Shown here piece after piece: positions 13,488 through 22,311 of a stretch of DNA of 64,000 bases. Made by a program: the position numbers and the translations under genes. Source of the stretch: Niveispirillum sp. SYP-B3756 (GTDB taxonomy: Bacteria > Pseudomonadota > Alphaproteobacteria > Azospirillales > Azospirillaceae). Within the stretch, counting starts at the first letter, position 1; every line of letters starts with the position of its first letter. The DNA lies in the NCBI RefSeq assembly GCF_009495745.1, contig NZ_WIDQ01000001.1, positions 310,001 to 374,000 on the forward strand. The letters run 5' to 3'. The notes beneath the pieces were generated by a model, which was not told the origin of the DNA, did no database searches, and saw nothing but the letters and a program-made list of their open reading frames with translations.

Positions 13488-16424
13488 GTGGATTTGCCGC
13501 TGAAAATACTGATCACCCTTTTCACACTCGCGTTCTGCGCGCTGAGCGGCAATGCGGTGTGGGGGGCAGAGGCCCCCAGCGCGGTGGAATTGCTGTTCAG
13601 CCGCCGCGCTGGGCAGGAATTGCGGCTTTATGGCCGCGATCTGTTCAGGCCAGGCGCGGATTCGGCCATCCTGCCGCCCATGGGTGCCATCGCCGACGAT
13701 TACCGGCTGGGACCGGGGGATGAACTGGTTCTGCATCTGCGCGGACAGGTCAGCCGCAGCAGCCGCCACCTGATCGGCCAGGACGGGCTGCTGACGGTGG
13801 AGGATCTGCGCCCCCTGCAGGCCACCGGCCGTACCCTGGGTGACCTGCGGCGGGAGGTGGAAGAGGCGGTGTCCGCCGCGCATCTGCAAACCCAGGCCTA
13901 TCTTTCCATCGGGCGCACCCGGCAGGTGGGGGTACTGGTGCTGGGGGAGGTGGCGCGGCCGGGCCGCCAGCAGTTGAACGCTTTCGCCACCCCGCTGGAT
14001 GCGCTGCTGGCGGCCGGCGGCATCGGCCCCCAGGGCAGCCTGCGTGCCATCCGGCTGTTGCGACCGGGCGAAGAACCGCTGGTGCTGGACCTTTACGCCT
14101 TGCTGGAACAGGGGGACGGACCGGCCACCCAGGTGCTGGGCGACGGGGCGCGGCTGGTGGTGCCGCCGCTGGGCCCCACCATCGCCGTGGCCGGTGCAGT
14201 GAAACGGCCCGGCATCTATGAGCTGCCCGCCGATGACATCATCGATGGGGAAATGGCGCTGGCCCTGGCCGGCGGTCCCCTGCGACCGGGCGGAGACCGG
14301 ACCGTGCTGCTGCGCTATGACCGTGAGGGGGTGGAGGCGGCAAGGCCCCTGCCCGCACCCGACATGGTGGGAATGCAGGATGGCGACCTGTTGCTGCATA
14401 CGCCCGATGGCGGCACACGGGCCGGCAGCCTGTCCCTCTCCGGCCATGTGGAAACGCCGGGGGCCCGGCCCTTTGCCGCCCGTCTGGTTGATCTGATCGA
14501 CCGGAACGACCTGCCGCCCGATCTCTATCAACCGCTGGCCGTGCTGCTGCGACGCAACCGGGCCGGCGGTGCGGCAGAGATGCGAGCGGTCGATTTGGGG
14601 GAAATGCTGGCCGGGCGCAGCGACATTCCCAGCCAGGATGGGGATGAGTTGGTGCTGCTGGGGGCGGACGATATCGCCTTTTTACGCTCGCGCGCAGTGC
14701 TGTCGGAATTCACCAAGGCTACGCCAGCACAGGAGGGCGATTGTCCGGGCCTGCGCAGCCTTTCTGCCGCACTGACCGCCGACCCGGCAGGCCCGCTGGC
14801 CGCCGGCCCCCTGGCGCTGGCCGCGCGGGAGATGGTAGGGCCTGACCTGCCCTGCCCCCCCTTGTTCCAGGATCAGCCGGACCTGTTGCCCTTTCTGTTG
14901 AGCCAGTCGGCCTTTCTGCGCCAGGGTGCCCTGCGTCCCGGCCCTTATCCGATCCTGCCCGGCGCAAAGCTGAGCCTGATCGCCCCTCTGGCAGGTGCGG
15001 CCGCGATGGACGATCACCGCCTGCAGCCGGGGGAGGTGGTGGATATTGGCGGCGATGGCGTCTCCCTTTCCGGGGCCGTCCGGCAGCCAGGGCTCCGCCC
15101 CCTGACCACAGCCGGCACGCTGGTCAGCCTGCTGGGGGATGGTGCTTTGCTGCGCGATGATGCCTATGGGCTTGTCGCCATTCTGGACCGTTTCGACAGC
15201 GCAAATATCGCGCGCCAAAAACTGCTGTTCGCCCCGGCCGAGGTGGTGGCCGGGCATTTCGACCTGCGCCTGCGCGACGGTGACCGGCTCACCATCCTGT
15301 CCCGCGATCAGGTGCGGCTGGCCTTTCCGAGCGTTGAACGAGACATCATTCCCAATACGGAACGAACACCGGTGGCGCAACGAGCAGCACAGGCAGTTGC
15401 CCCCATCCCCCTGTCAGCGGAGATCCGTGCCTTACTGGCAGAACGTATCATCAGCGTGCGCGGGGCTGTGGCGATGCCGGGTGATTATCCGGTGGCCGGT
15501 CCCCTGCCGCTGGCCGCGCTGTTGCGGGCGGCGGGGGGATTGCGGGATGAAGCGGACCCAAACCGGGTGGAACTGGTGCCCGCAGCGGGAACCGACGCGC
15601 CCACCAGCCTGCTGGCTGGCGGCGTGGGGGCGGAGCGCCCCATCCGCCCCGGTGAGGCGTTGCGGGTGGCCCTGCACCGCCGCCCGACGGAATTGCGCAG
15701 CGTCATGGTGGCGGGAGAGGTGATGGAACCAGGAGGGTTCGATCTGGCACCAGGGGAAAAACTGTCCAGCCTGCTGGCACGGGCGGGGGGCCTGACACCC
15801 CAGGCCTATCCGGCCGGCGCCATTTTCACCCGCGACAGCGCCCGGGTGGCCGAGGAGGAAGGGTTGCGCCGGGCTGCGCGTGAGATGGATCGGGAACTGG
15901 CGCAGATGCTGGGTGGCAAGAACCCGCCCGATCCACAGCGCGTGGCGCTCGCCCGGCAATTGGCGGAGGAATTGCGCAGCACCAGCGGCCTGGGACGCAT
16001 CACAGTGCAGATTGACCCTGAGATCCTGGCCAGCCGACCGGAGCTGGATATCAGCCTGCAGGCCGGTGACCGGCTCTATATCCCCAAGCGCCCTGCCACC
16101 GTCACCGTCGCGGGCGAGGTGCTGGCCCCGGCCAGCCTGCTGTTCGATCCGCAAAAACAGGCGGAGGATTACCTGCGGGATGCCGGCGGCCTGACCCGCT
16201 TTGCCGATGATGACCGCATCTTCCTGATCCATCCCGATGGCAGCGCCGAGCCGCTGGACCAGCCACGCGGCCGTCATGGCCGGGTGGCGGTGACGCCGGG
16301 GGCCATGCTGGTGGTACCGCGCGACGCCGAACCGCTGGAAATCCTGCCCCTGGCCCAGAGCATCACCACCATCTTGAGCCAGATCGCCTTCGGCGCCGCC
16401 GCCATCGCCAGCATCAGCGATTGA
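13488..16424 (+). CDS. Multi-SLBB polysaccharide export protein (Wza/GfcC-like)
   Basis: 978 residues, far longer than a Wza (about 380). A signal peptide (LKILITLFTLAFCALSGNAVWGA) is followed by a polysaccharide export domain (ADDYRLGPGDELVLHLRG, about residues 65-145). Seven SLBB-type beta-grasp segments follow, recognisable by a v-x-G-x-V-x-x-P-G core near residues 148, 231, 314, 524, 654, 738 and 871. A helical stretch (about 785-830) precedes the last one. The C terminus is hydrophobic (SQIAFGAAAIASISD). It probably forms or lines the outer-membrane exit for exopolysaccharide. Start is GTG without a clear Shine-Dalgarno. The GT2 gene starts one base after its stop. Confidence 0.85.
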   Translation: MDLPLKILITLFTLAFCALSGNAVWGAEAPSAVELLFSRRAGQELRLYGRDLFRPGADSAILPPMGAIADDYRLGPGDELVLHLRGQVSRSSRHLIGQDGLLTVEDLRPLQATGRTLGDLRREVEEAVSAAHLQTQAYLSIGRTRQVGVLVLGEVARPGRQQLNAFATPLDALLAAGGIGPQGSLRAIRLLRPGEEPLVLDLYALLEQGDGPATQVLGDGARLVVPPLGPTIAVAGAVKRPGIYELPADDIIDGEMALALAGGPLRPGGDRTVLLRYDREGVEAARPLPAPDMVGMQDGDLLLHTPDGGTRAGSLSLSGHVETPGARPFAARLVDLIDRNDLPPDLYQPLAVLLRRNRAGGAAEMRAVDLGEMLAGRSDIPSQDGDELVLLGADDIAFLRSRAVLSEFTKATPAQEGDCPGLRSLSAALTADPAGPLAAGPLALAAREMVGPDLPCPPLFQDQPDLLPFLLSQSAFLRQGALRPGPYPILPGAKLSLIAPLAGAAAMDDHRLQPGEVVDIGGDGVSLSGAVRQPGLRPLTTAGTLVSLLGDGALLRDDAYGLVAILDRFDSANIARQKLLFAPAEVVAGHFDLRLRDGDRLTILSRDQVRLAFPSVERDIIPNTERTPVAQRAAQAVAPIPLSAEIRALLAERIISVRGAVAMPGDYPVAGPLPLAALLRAAGGLRDEADPNRVELVPAAGTDAPTSLLAGGVGAERPIRPGEALRVALHRRPTELRSVMVAGEVMEPGGFDLAPGEKLSSLLARAGGLTPQAYPAGAIFTRDSARVAEEEGLRRAAREMDRELAQMLGGKNPPDPQRVALARQLAEELRSTSGLGRITVQIDPEILASRPELDISLQAGDRLYIPKRPATVTVAGEVLAPASLLFDPQKQAEDYLRDAGGLTRFADDDRIFLIHPDGSAEPLDQPRGRHGRVAVTPGAMLVVPRDAEPLEILPLAQSITTILSQIAFGAAAIASISD

Positions 16425-16425
16425 A

Positions 16426-17196
16426 ATGACCGCCCCCGACCTCAGCATCATCACCGTGGTGCGCCATGATCGTGCCGGGCTGGCGGCCACGCGTGCCAGC
16501 CTCGGGATCTTGCCGGTCGGGGTGGAATGGCTGGTGGTCGATGGGGGCTCCAGCGACGATACGCTGGCCGCCCTGGCGGGGGCCGGTCCCCGGCCCCATT
16601 GGCTGGACAGCCGGGCCGATGGCGGCCCGTTTGGCGGCATGGATCGCGGCCTGGCGCAGGCCACGGGCCGGTTCGTCCTGTTCCTCAACGCCGGCGACCG
16701 GCTGGCCGATGCGTCGGTCCTGCCGACCCTGCTGGCACTGACACGGCCCGCTGACGCGGCCGACCTGATCTATGGCGACGCGGCCGAGGATCCGGGCGAC
16801 GGGGTGATGCGGCGCAAACCGGCCCGTCACTGGCGCTGGGCCTTCTATGGGATGCCAGCCCATCATTGCGCCATCCTCTACCGCCGGCACCTGCTGGCCG
16901 GTCTGCATTTCAATTGCGGCTATCGCATCGCGGGTGACTATGCGGTGACCCTGCAAGCCCTGGCCCGCGCCGACTCAATCCGACGGATTCCCCTGCTGAT
17001 TGCCTGCTTCGCCCCCGGCGGCTTGTCCCGACAACAGGCAGCGCGGGGTCGGGATGAACAACATCGGATCAGAATGTACCAGCTAAGGCTGTCTCCAAGC
17101 TTTTCGCTCGCCCTGAAACTGCTACAAAGTGTCGCATCCATTTTTCGCAAACACGTACCGAAGGCATATGCCTTTCTGAGGTTTCGGGACCATTGA
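16426..17196 (+). CDS. Glycosyltransferase family 2
   Basis: 256 residues with a GT-A fold: LSIITVVRHDRAGLAATRASL at the N terminus, WLVVDGGSSDDTL (nucleotide-sugar binding), DGGPFGGMDRGLAQATGRFVLFLNAGDRL, where the usual DxD appears as NAGD, a pattern shared with colanic-acid type WcaA/WcaE enzymes. It should add a sugar to a lipid-linked exopolysaccharide intermediate on the cytoplasmic side. The 1-base gap after the SLBB gene indicates one operon. The Lys/Arg-rich C terminus may contact the membrane. Confidence 0.85.
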   Translation: MTAPDLSIITVVRHDRAGLAATRASLGILPVGVEWLVVDGGSSDDTLAALAGAGPRPHWLDSRADGGPFGGMDRGLAQATGRFVLFLNAGDRLADASVLPTLLALTRPADAADLIYGDAAEDPGDGVMRRKPARHWRWAFYGMPAHHCAILYRRHLLAGLHFNCGYRIAGDYAVTLQALARADSIRRIPLLIACFAPGGLSRQQAARGRDEQHRIRMYQLRLSPSFSLALKLLQSVASIFRKHVPKAYAFLRFRDH

Positions 17197-17342
17197 TTCG
17201 GCATGTCCACTCATCAAAAGGCTGTTAATTCACCATTTACATGGGCTTAGGGGGTATCGACCCGCAACCTTTCCATTAAAAGTAAACAATTTTAATCAAA
17301 GTTGTGTGCACGAATATGCGCGAGCTATGCAACCTGTCGTAT

Positions 17343-17370
17343 TTGACCGGTGCGCGCGCTGCTATATACC
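17343..17370 (+). promoter_or_regulatory. Candidate promoter of the XRE regulator, with an AT-rich dyad upstream
   Basis: TTGACC (17343-17348), a 16-base spacer and TATACC (17365-17370) lie 30 bases before the ATG. Upstream, ATTAAAA-N8-TTTTAAT (17275-17296) is a perfect AT-rich dyad in otherwise GC-rich sequence and is a candidate operator, perhaps for autoregulation. Confidence 0.42.
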
Positions 17371-17399
17371 TAAGGATAGGTTTTTGTATGGAGTGCGTG

Positions 17400-17873
17400 A
17401 TGCTTGAGAAAAAGCTGGTGACCAAGAACGGGCTGGCGCAGCCCTACTCTCTCTCCAAGCGTGGGGAGGGCCCCAATCCCATTGATATTCATGTGGGTCA
17501 GCGTTTGCGCCTGCGCCGCACCCTCCTTGGTCTCAGCCAGGAAATTCTTGGCGAAGCTGTTGGCATTACTTTTCAGCAGCTGCAGAAATATGAACGGGGG
17601 GCCAACCGCATCAGCGCCAGCCGCCTGTTCAACCTCAGTCAGGTTCTTGGCGTTCCGGTGACCTTCTTCTTCGACGATCTGCCGGTGCAGGATGTCGAAA
17701 CCGCGATGGAAGAGCCGAGCGAGACGCAGGAATTCGAATCCATGGCACGGCGCGAAACGCTGGAACTGGTCCGTGCTTATTATCGCATTCCGGAAGAGAT
17801 GGTGCGGCGGCGCACCTTCGAACTGGTCAAGGCATTGGCCGGTGACACGAACGAATCCAGCAAGGATGCCTGA
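17400..17873 (+). CDS. XRE-family transcriptional regulator, PraR/PhrR-like
   Basis: 157 residues. A helix-turn-helix of the Cro/CI type fills residues ~30-95: PIDIHVGQRLRLRRTLLGLSQEILGEAVGITFQQLQKYERGANRISASRLFNLSQVLGVPVTFFFDD. This block is very close to the alphaproteobacterial regulators PraR/PhrR, which control exopolysaccharide, biofilm and quorum-sensing genes in rhizobia. The C-terminal half is predicted helical. ATG at 17400 chosen for the GGAG 6 bases upstream. Its location inside an exopolysaccharide locus fits such a role, but the target genes are inferred. Its 3' end overlaps the convergent glycosyltransferase by 94 bases. Confidence 0.85.
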   Translation: MLEKKLVTKNGLAQPYSLSKRGEGPNPIDIHVGQRLRLRRTLLGLSQEILGEAVGITFQQLQKYERGANRISASRLFNLSQVLGVPVTFFFDDLPVQDVETAMEEPSETQEFESMARRETLELVRAYYRIPEEMVRRRTFELVKALAGDTNESSKDA

Positions 17874-18748
17874 GTCGCTGGCGGGCAGGCGGGTGGCAAT
17901 GCTGTCCGCCGCGCCCGCAGCCAGTCACGCTTCAGGCTGATCGACCAGTAGTAGAAAGCCCGGGCCGCCGCATGGTGCAGGCCCGGCGGCCCATCGAGAA
18001 ATCCCAGATACAAGACATAAGAGTGCAGGAAGGCCCAGAGCGGGCGACCTGGCAGGTATGCCACCAGCCGTTTGGCCAGACGACGCCAGCCCCTTTCCCC
18101 GGCCAGCCGGCAATATTCGGCCGTACCGGCCATATCCAATGCCGCTTCCCAGTCGGAATAGCGGTTATGCCGGTCGAACCAGGCAAAGGGTGGTTTCTCG
18201 TCGGCATGGATCATCGCCGTGCGCAGATGCCCGACCGGCCCGTCAATCTCGGGCTGGTAATGGCCCTCCACCTCCCACATCGCGCTGACCTGCAGGTCAT
18301 CACAAACCGGAAAATGGCTGCGGCGACGGTGCAGCAGCGCCATTTTACGGTAAGGGCTGCCATAGCGCAGCATCCGCCCCAGCCAGACCGGCCGGCTGTC
18401 GATGAAGAATGCCGCCTCCGGGCGGGGTTGCGTCATCAGGGCGGCGATTTCCGCCACCAGGGCAGGGGGCAGCCGTTCATCGGCATCGACGAACAGCACC
18501 CAGTCATGCGCCAGCCCCGGCCATTCCAGCGACCATTGCTTTTTCTTGGGATAACGGCCGTTCCAGCGGAACAGCACGATATCCGCCCCCATCCCCTCTG
18601 CGATGCTGGCGGTATCGTCGCTGCTGTGGCTGTCCACCACCAGCACCTGGGCGAAGGCATCCAGGCAACTCAGGCAATCAGCGATATTCGTCGCCTCATT
18701 GCGGGTCATCACGACCACGGAAACTGGGATCGGGTGTGCTGCTGGCAT
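17780..18748 (-). CDS. Glycosyltransferase family 2 (WaaE/KdtX-like)
   Basis: 322 residues. VSVVVMTRNEATNIADCLSCL, VLVVDSHSSDDTASIAEGMGA, WNGRYPKKKQWSLEW and DWVLFVDADERLPP (with the DAD metal site) match the LPS-core/exopolysaccharide GT2 subgroup of WaaE/LgtF. It is longer than the usual ~260; the extra C terminus includes a 94-base convergent overlap with the XRE gene. ATG at 18748 lies 4 bases after the stop of the Wzz-like gene, so they are co-transcribed. Confidence 0.83.
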   Translation of the reverse strand: MPAAHPIPVSVVVMTRNEATNIADCLSCLDAFAQVLVVDSHSSDDTASIAEGMGADIVLFRWNGRYPKKKQWSLEWPGLAHDWVLFVDADERLPPALVAEIAALMTQPRPEAAFFIDSRPVWLGRMLRYGSPYRKMALLHRRRSHFPVCDDLQVSAMWEVEGHYQPEIDGPVGHLRTAMIHADEKPPFAWFDRHNRYSDWEAALDMAGTAEYCRLAGERGWRRLAKRLVAYLPGRPLWAFLHSYVLYLGFLDGPPGLHHAAARAFYYWSISLKRDWLRARRTALPPACPPATQASLLDSFVSPANALTSSKVRRRTISSGMR

Positions 18749-18752
18749 CTCG

Positions 18753-19727
18753 CTACCCCCGCCGCCAGCCATGATAGGCCCCAATGCCGAACAGGGCCAG
18801 AAACAGCCCGCCAACGGCCCCCGCCGGCACCAGCAGGATCGGATTAGGCCAATCCGCCAGGCTGAGGGCGGATGGTGCCTCCAGCGCATCAGCCGCATAG
18901 GGCAAGCCCACATCCAGCATCAGCAGCAATCGTTCCTGCTCCCCCATCAGGGCGGACAGCGCACGGGAATTCTCCATATTGGACAGGCTTTCCAGGCGAC
19001 GACCGACATGGTCCATTTCAGCCTTGACCCGGCGCGCCGCCTCCTCGCGCAAATGTGCCTCCGTCGCCCCATGCAGGCGGGTCAGCAGCACGATAGCGAA
19101 ATCCCGCTTTTCATGACGGTAAACAAGCCGACGCAGCGGTCCGCCAGACACCGATTCGATGGAGAGTTGGCGTTTGAGATGGCGTGACAGATCGGCAGCA
19201 TCCGGGGGTGCCCAGGTCTGGTGCCCGGCCAGCCAGCGCAGTGCCTGCCCCAACCGTGACGCCAACCCGGTGGGCGGGCGCCACTGCCCCGCCTCCACAT
19301 CCCAGGAGGTCCGAAATATCTCCCGCATGATCTCCGGATCACCCTCCAGCTTTTCCGCCACCGGAACAGAGGTGAGCAGCGCCAGATAGCGGGAAAAATC
19401 AGATACAAGCTCATCCGCCGTGCCCTGTTCGGCGATGGAGCGGCCGGCAGCCGGAGTCAGGGCCGGTGTGCGCGGCCCCATCGAGACCGGCCCGCTGCGG
19501 CCGGTCGGCCCAACCACCATGGTGGCGGTGAATTGCGGCGGCACGACATGCAGGGCCAGGGACATCAAGACCGCACCGACAAGTGTTGCCAGCGCCAGCC
19601 AACGCCACGCCCGCCCCAGGGCCAACAGTAACGGTGCCAGCCCAGGCGCCAACCCGGGGGTTTGGACAGGAAAGTCAATAGGGGTGGCGACACTGTCAGG
19701 CACGAGACTGAATTCTCTTATCATCAC
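18753..19727 (-). CDS. Wzz-like chain length determinant (polysaccharide co-polymerase)
   Basis: 324 residues. A first membrane span (WRWLALATLVGAVLMSLALHVV, ~40-62) is followed by VVPPQFTATMVVGPTG, the typical start of the periplasmic part. A long helical periplasmic domain includes RRVKAEMDHVGRRLESLSNME. The second span is at the C terminus (ILLVPAGAVGGLFLALFGIGAY). No tyrosine kinase domain is attached. Such proteins set polymer length together with Wzy. The polymerase-like gene lies just upstream. Confidence 0.8.
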   Translation of the reverse strand: MMIREFSLVPDSVATPIDFPVQTPGLAPGLAPLLLALGRAWRWLALATLVGAVLMSLALHVVPPQFTATMVVGPTGRSGPVSMGPRTPALTPAAGRSIAEQGTADELVSDFSRYLALLTSVPVAEKLEGDPEIMREIFRTSWDVEAGQWRPPTGLASRLGQALRWLAGHQTWAPPDAADLSRHLKRQLSIESVSGGPLRRLVYRHEKRDFAIVLLTRLHGATEAHLREEAARRVKAEMDHVGRRLESLSNMENSRALSALMGEQERLLLMLDVGLPYAADALEAPSALSLADWPNPILLVPAGAVGGLFLALFGIGAYHGWRRG

Positions 19728-19750
19728 CTATCGTGAAGATTGAATACCAT

Positions 19751-20989
19751 TTACTCCCTTGTAAAGGGTATTTCTGGCGTTGAAACGACCAACGAGAGGA
19801 TGATGCTGAAGCAAATATATTTAAAACTTGTATGCAGGAAGCTGCCAATCAGTAACGGTGGTAGCGCTGCCAGGAACAGCATCGGCTGGAGGGAGAGCCG
19901 GCGAAGCACCTGCCCCGCCAAGGCACCGGCATAGAGTGCCATTCCGATCAGGCCCAGCAGGCCCGCCTTCAGCAGGAAATAGCTGAGCGCGCTGTGCGTG
20001 TAGGAGACGCGCCAATAGCCAACAGCCGGATTGGCGACCAGCGCCCCCCAGCCATCACCGATCACGAAAGCCAGCGGATCGCGCCCCACCTGATCCAGCA
20101 CCGCCAGCACCTCCCCCACCCGGTTGTTCATGCCGACCGATTCGGTCTTCGCTGCCACCAGCCCGGCCACACCCGCCAGCGGCACCCCGGCAACAACAAC
20201 CAGCACCACCAGCCCACCACCCAGCAACAGGGCAAAGAGCGGGCGGCGGGCCAGCACCCGCCACAGGCCCAGCAGGATAGCCAGCAGCGACAGGCCGAGG
20301 GCGGCCCGGTGGATGGTGGCCGCCAGCGCCAGCAGGCAGGCAAGCCCGCCCACCCCATAGAGCAGCGGCAGGCCCAGCCGCCAAAGCCGCCCCGCGTCAC
20401 CGCCCGGCCGTGACAAGGCCCGCAGGCAGAGCCAGACACCGGCGAAGGGAACCAGGGCGCTGTTCAGTAGGTAGTCCTTGCCCTCCCCCAAAGACGTGCT
20501 GCCCAGGGCCGACAGGGTCAGCCCCGCCCCCACCCACCAGCGCAAGGCCAGGGCACAGCCGGCCCAGCCGGCGCAATCCACCATCCGGGTGAACTGGGCC
20601 GGTGACAGGCGGGACAGGCCCGGGGCCAGCAGCACGGGCAGCGATAAAAATAGAAAGGGGAGGATATCCCGCGCCATGTCGGTGACGCCCCAACCATTCC
20701 ACAGGCCCCGCAGCACCCCTAGCCAAAGCAGAAACACCAGCACCAGGGAGGCCAGGCGAAAGGCGAGCGTGGGACCGGACAAGCGGCTGAACAGGGAAAG
20801 CCCGCTGGCCAGCAGCAGCGGCCCACGCCAGCCGATGAACAGGATCAGCCCGGCGAAGATCAGCATTTCCTGCGGGCGCAGGCCGGGTGGGGCCGGGGCA
20901 CTGAACGCGCCATAGGCCAGGATGGCCGCCGCCAGCGCCCCCGCACGCCATCCGCCGATCGCCTTCAAGCCGATATCCATATCCGTCAT
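19751..20989 (-). CDS. O-antigen ligase/Wzy-like polymerase
   Basis: 412 residues with about ten to twelve membrane spans. The large periplasmic loop holds VGMNNRVGEVLAVLDQVGRDPLAFVIGDGWGALV and YWRVSYTHSALSYFLLKAGLLG, the pattern of the Wzy_C (O-antigen ligase/polymerase) family with its characteristic H-S/N. It polymerises or ligates exported sugar units. The start at MTDMDIGLKAIGG (20989) is chosen because the hydrophobic part begins here; the open frame extends further but overlaps the divergent deacylase gene. Part of a three-gene minus-strand unit with the Wzz-like and GT2 genes. Confidence 0.8.
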   Translation of the reverse strand: MTDMDIGLKAIGGWRAGALAAAILAYGAFSAPAPPGLRPQEMLIFAGLILFIGWRGPLLLASGLSLFSRLSGPTLAFRLASLVLVFLLWLGVLRGLWNGWGVTDMARDILPFLFLSLPVLLAPGLSRLSPAQFTRMVDCAGWAGCALALRWWVGAGLTLSALGSTSLGEGKDYLLNSALVPFAGVWLCLRALSRPGGDAGRLWRLGLPLLYGVGGLACLLALAATIHRAALGLSLLAILLGLWRVLARRPLFALLLGGGLVVLVVVAGVPLAGVAGLVAAKTESVGMNNRVGEVLAVLDQVGRDPLAFVIGDGWGALVANPAVGYWRVSYTHSALSYFLLKAGLLGLIGMALYAGALAGQVLRRLSLQPMLFLAALPPLLIGSFLHTSFKYICFSIILSLVVSTPEIPFTRE

Positions 20990-21074
20990 GCAACCATGCC
21001 CGACCATGCCATGCCGGCATCCGGCTGCAAAGGTGAATGGACAATCAGCCGGGCTTGAGGCCAAATCCGGGACC

Positions 21075-22217
21075 ATGACACACGCGATCGACACCATCAC
21101 CCTGCCGCATGGTCGCCCCGGCACCAGCCGCACGGTCCGCATTCACCGTTTCGGCCAGCCGGGCGCGCGGCCGAAGGCCTATATCCAGGCGGGGCTTCAT
21201 GCCGGCGAACTGCCGGGAATGCTGGTGGCCCAGCAACTGGTGCGGCATCTGGCAGCGCTGGACGCGGCCGGGGCCGTGACGGGGGAGATTGTGCTGGTCC
21301 CCATGGCCAACCCGATCGGGCTGGACCAGATGCTGCTGGGCACGCATCTGGGCCGATTCGATCTGGCGGCGGGGGTGAATTTCAACCGCAGCTTTGCCGA
21401 CCTGTGGGAACCGGTGGCCCAGGCCCTGCGCAATGGCCGCGCCGGCCCGCTGGGACCGGATGCCGATGCCAACCGGCGCCTGATTCAGCAGGCCCTGGCC
21501 GACGCCGCCCTGGCCCTGACACCGCGAACGGAGGCGGATGCGCTGCGCCGCCTGCTGCTGCTGAATGCCGTGGATGCCGATCTGATGCTGGATCTGCATT
21601 GCGACAGCGAAGCGGCCATGCATCTCTACACCACGCCGGCCTGCTGGCCCGATTTTGCCGATCTGGCCACCCGGCTGGGCTGTCTGGCCGCCCTGCTGGC
21701 GGAAAGCTCCGGCGGGGAGCCGTTTGATGAGGCCTGTTCCACCCCATGGGACCGGCTGCGCGCCCTGTTCGACACGCCGGAAACCCCCATCCCCGTCGGC
21801 TGTCACGCCACCACAGTGGAACTGCGCGGCGAAAGCGATGTGGATGAGGGGTTGGCCGCACAGGATGCCGCCGCCATCATCGGCCATCTGGCCTGGCGCG
21901 GGGTGCTGGCCCTGCCCGCCCCCACCATTGAGGTGGACCTTACCCTTGCCACCCCGCTGGCCGCCGTGGACCGGGTGCGCACACCGGTGGGCGGGGTGGC
22001 GCTTTATCATGTGGCGCTGGGGGATCAGGTCACGGCCGGCCAGCATGTGGCGACGGTGATGGACCCGGCAACAGGGGAGCGCCACCTTTGCCATGCCGGC
22101 ACCGACGGCCCCGTCTGGTCCCGCCGGCAATGCCGCTATGCCGGGCCGGGGGATATTCTGCTGTCCATCGCCGGGCGGAAGGTGCTGGTCACCTCCGGCA
22201 ACCTGCTGACGGCGTGA
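21075..22217 (+). CDS. Succinylglutamate desuccinylase/aspartoacylase family protein
   Basis: 380 residues of the M14-like zinc deacylase group. Zinc ligands are His42 and Glu45 in LHAGELPG and His175 in MLDLHCDSEA; NFNRSF is the family's substrate-binding N-x-N-R. The C terminus (VGGVALYHVALGDQVTAGQHVATV) is a biotinyl/lipoyl-like beta barrel often fused in this family. It should deacylate an N-acyl amino acid or similar amide; the substrate is unknown. Divergent from the O-antigen ligase gene. ATG 21075 chosen from the domain start. Confidence 0.85.
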   Translation: MTHAIDTITLPHGRPGTSRTVRIHRFGQPGARPKAYIQAGLHAGELPGMLVAQQLVRHLAALDAAGAVTGEIVLVPMANPIGLDQMLLGTHLGRFDLAAGVNFNRSFADLWEPVAQALRNGRAGPLGPDADANRRLIQQALADAALALTPRTEADALRRLLLLNAVDADLMLDLHCDSEAAMHLYTTPACWPDFADLATRLGCLAALLAESSGGEPFDEACSTPWDRLRALFDTPETPIPVGCHATTVELRGESDVDEGLAAQDAAAIIGHLAWRGVLALPAPTIEVDLTLATPLAAVDRVRTPVGGVALYHVALGDQVTAGQHVATVMDPATGERHLCHAGTDGPVWSRRQCRYAGPGDILLSIAGRKVLVTSGNLLTA

Positions 22218-22311
22218 TGAAATTTAGCACGAAGGCAGCACTCGTCGTCTTAGTGCCAACGGTTATCAATGATGACCAATGGTCTTATCGGTCGTCAGTG
22301 CCGATTAACTT

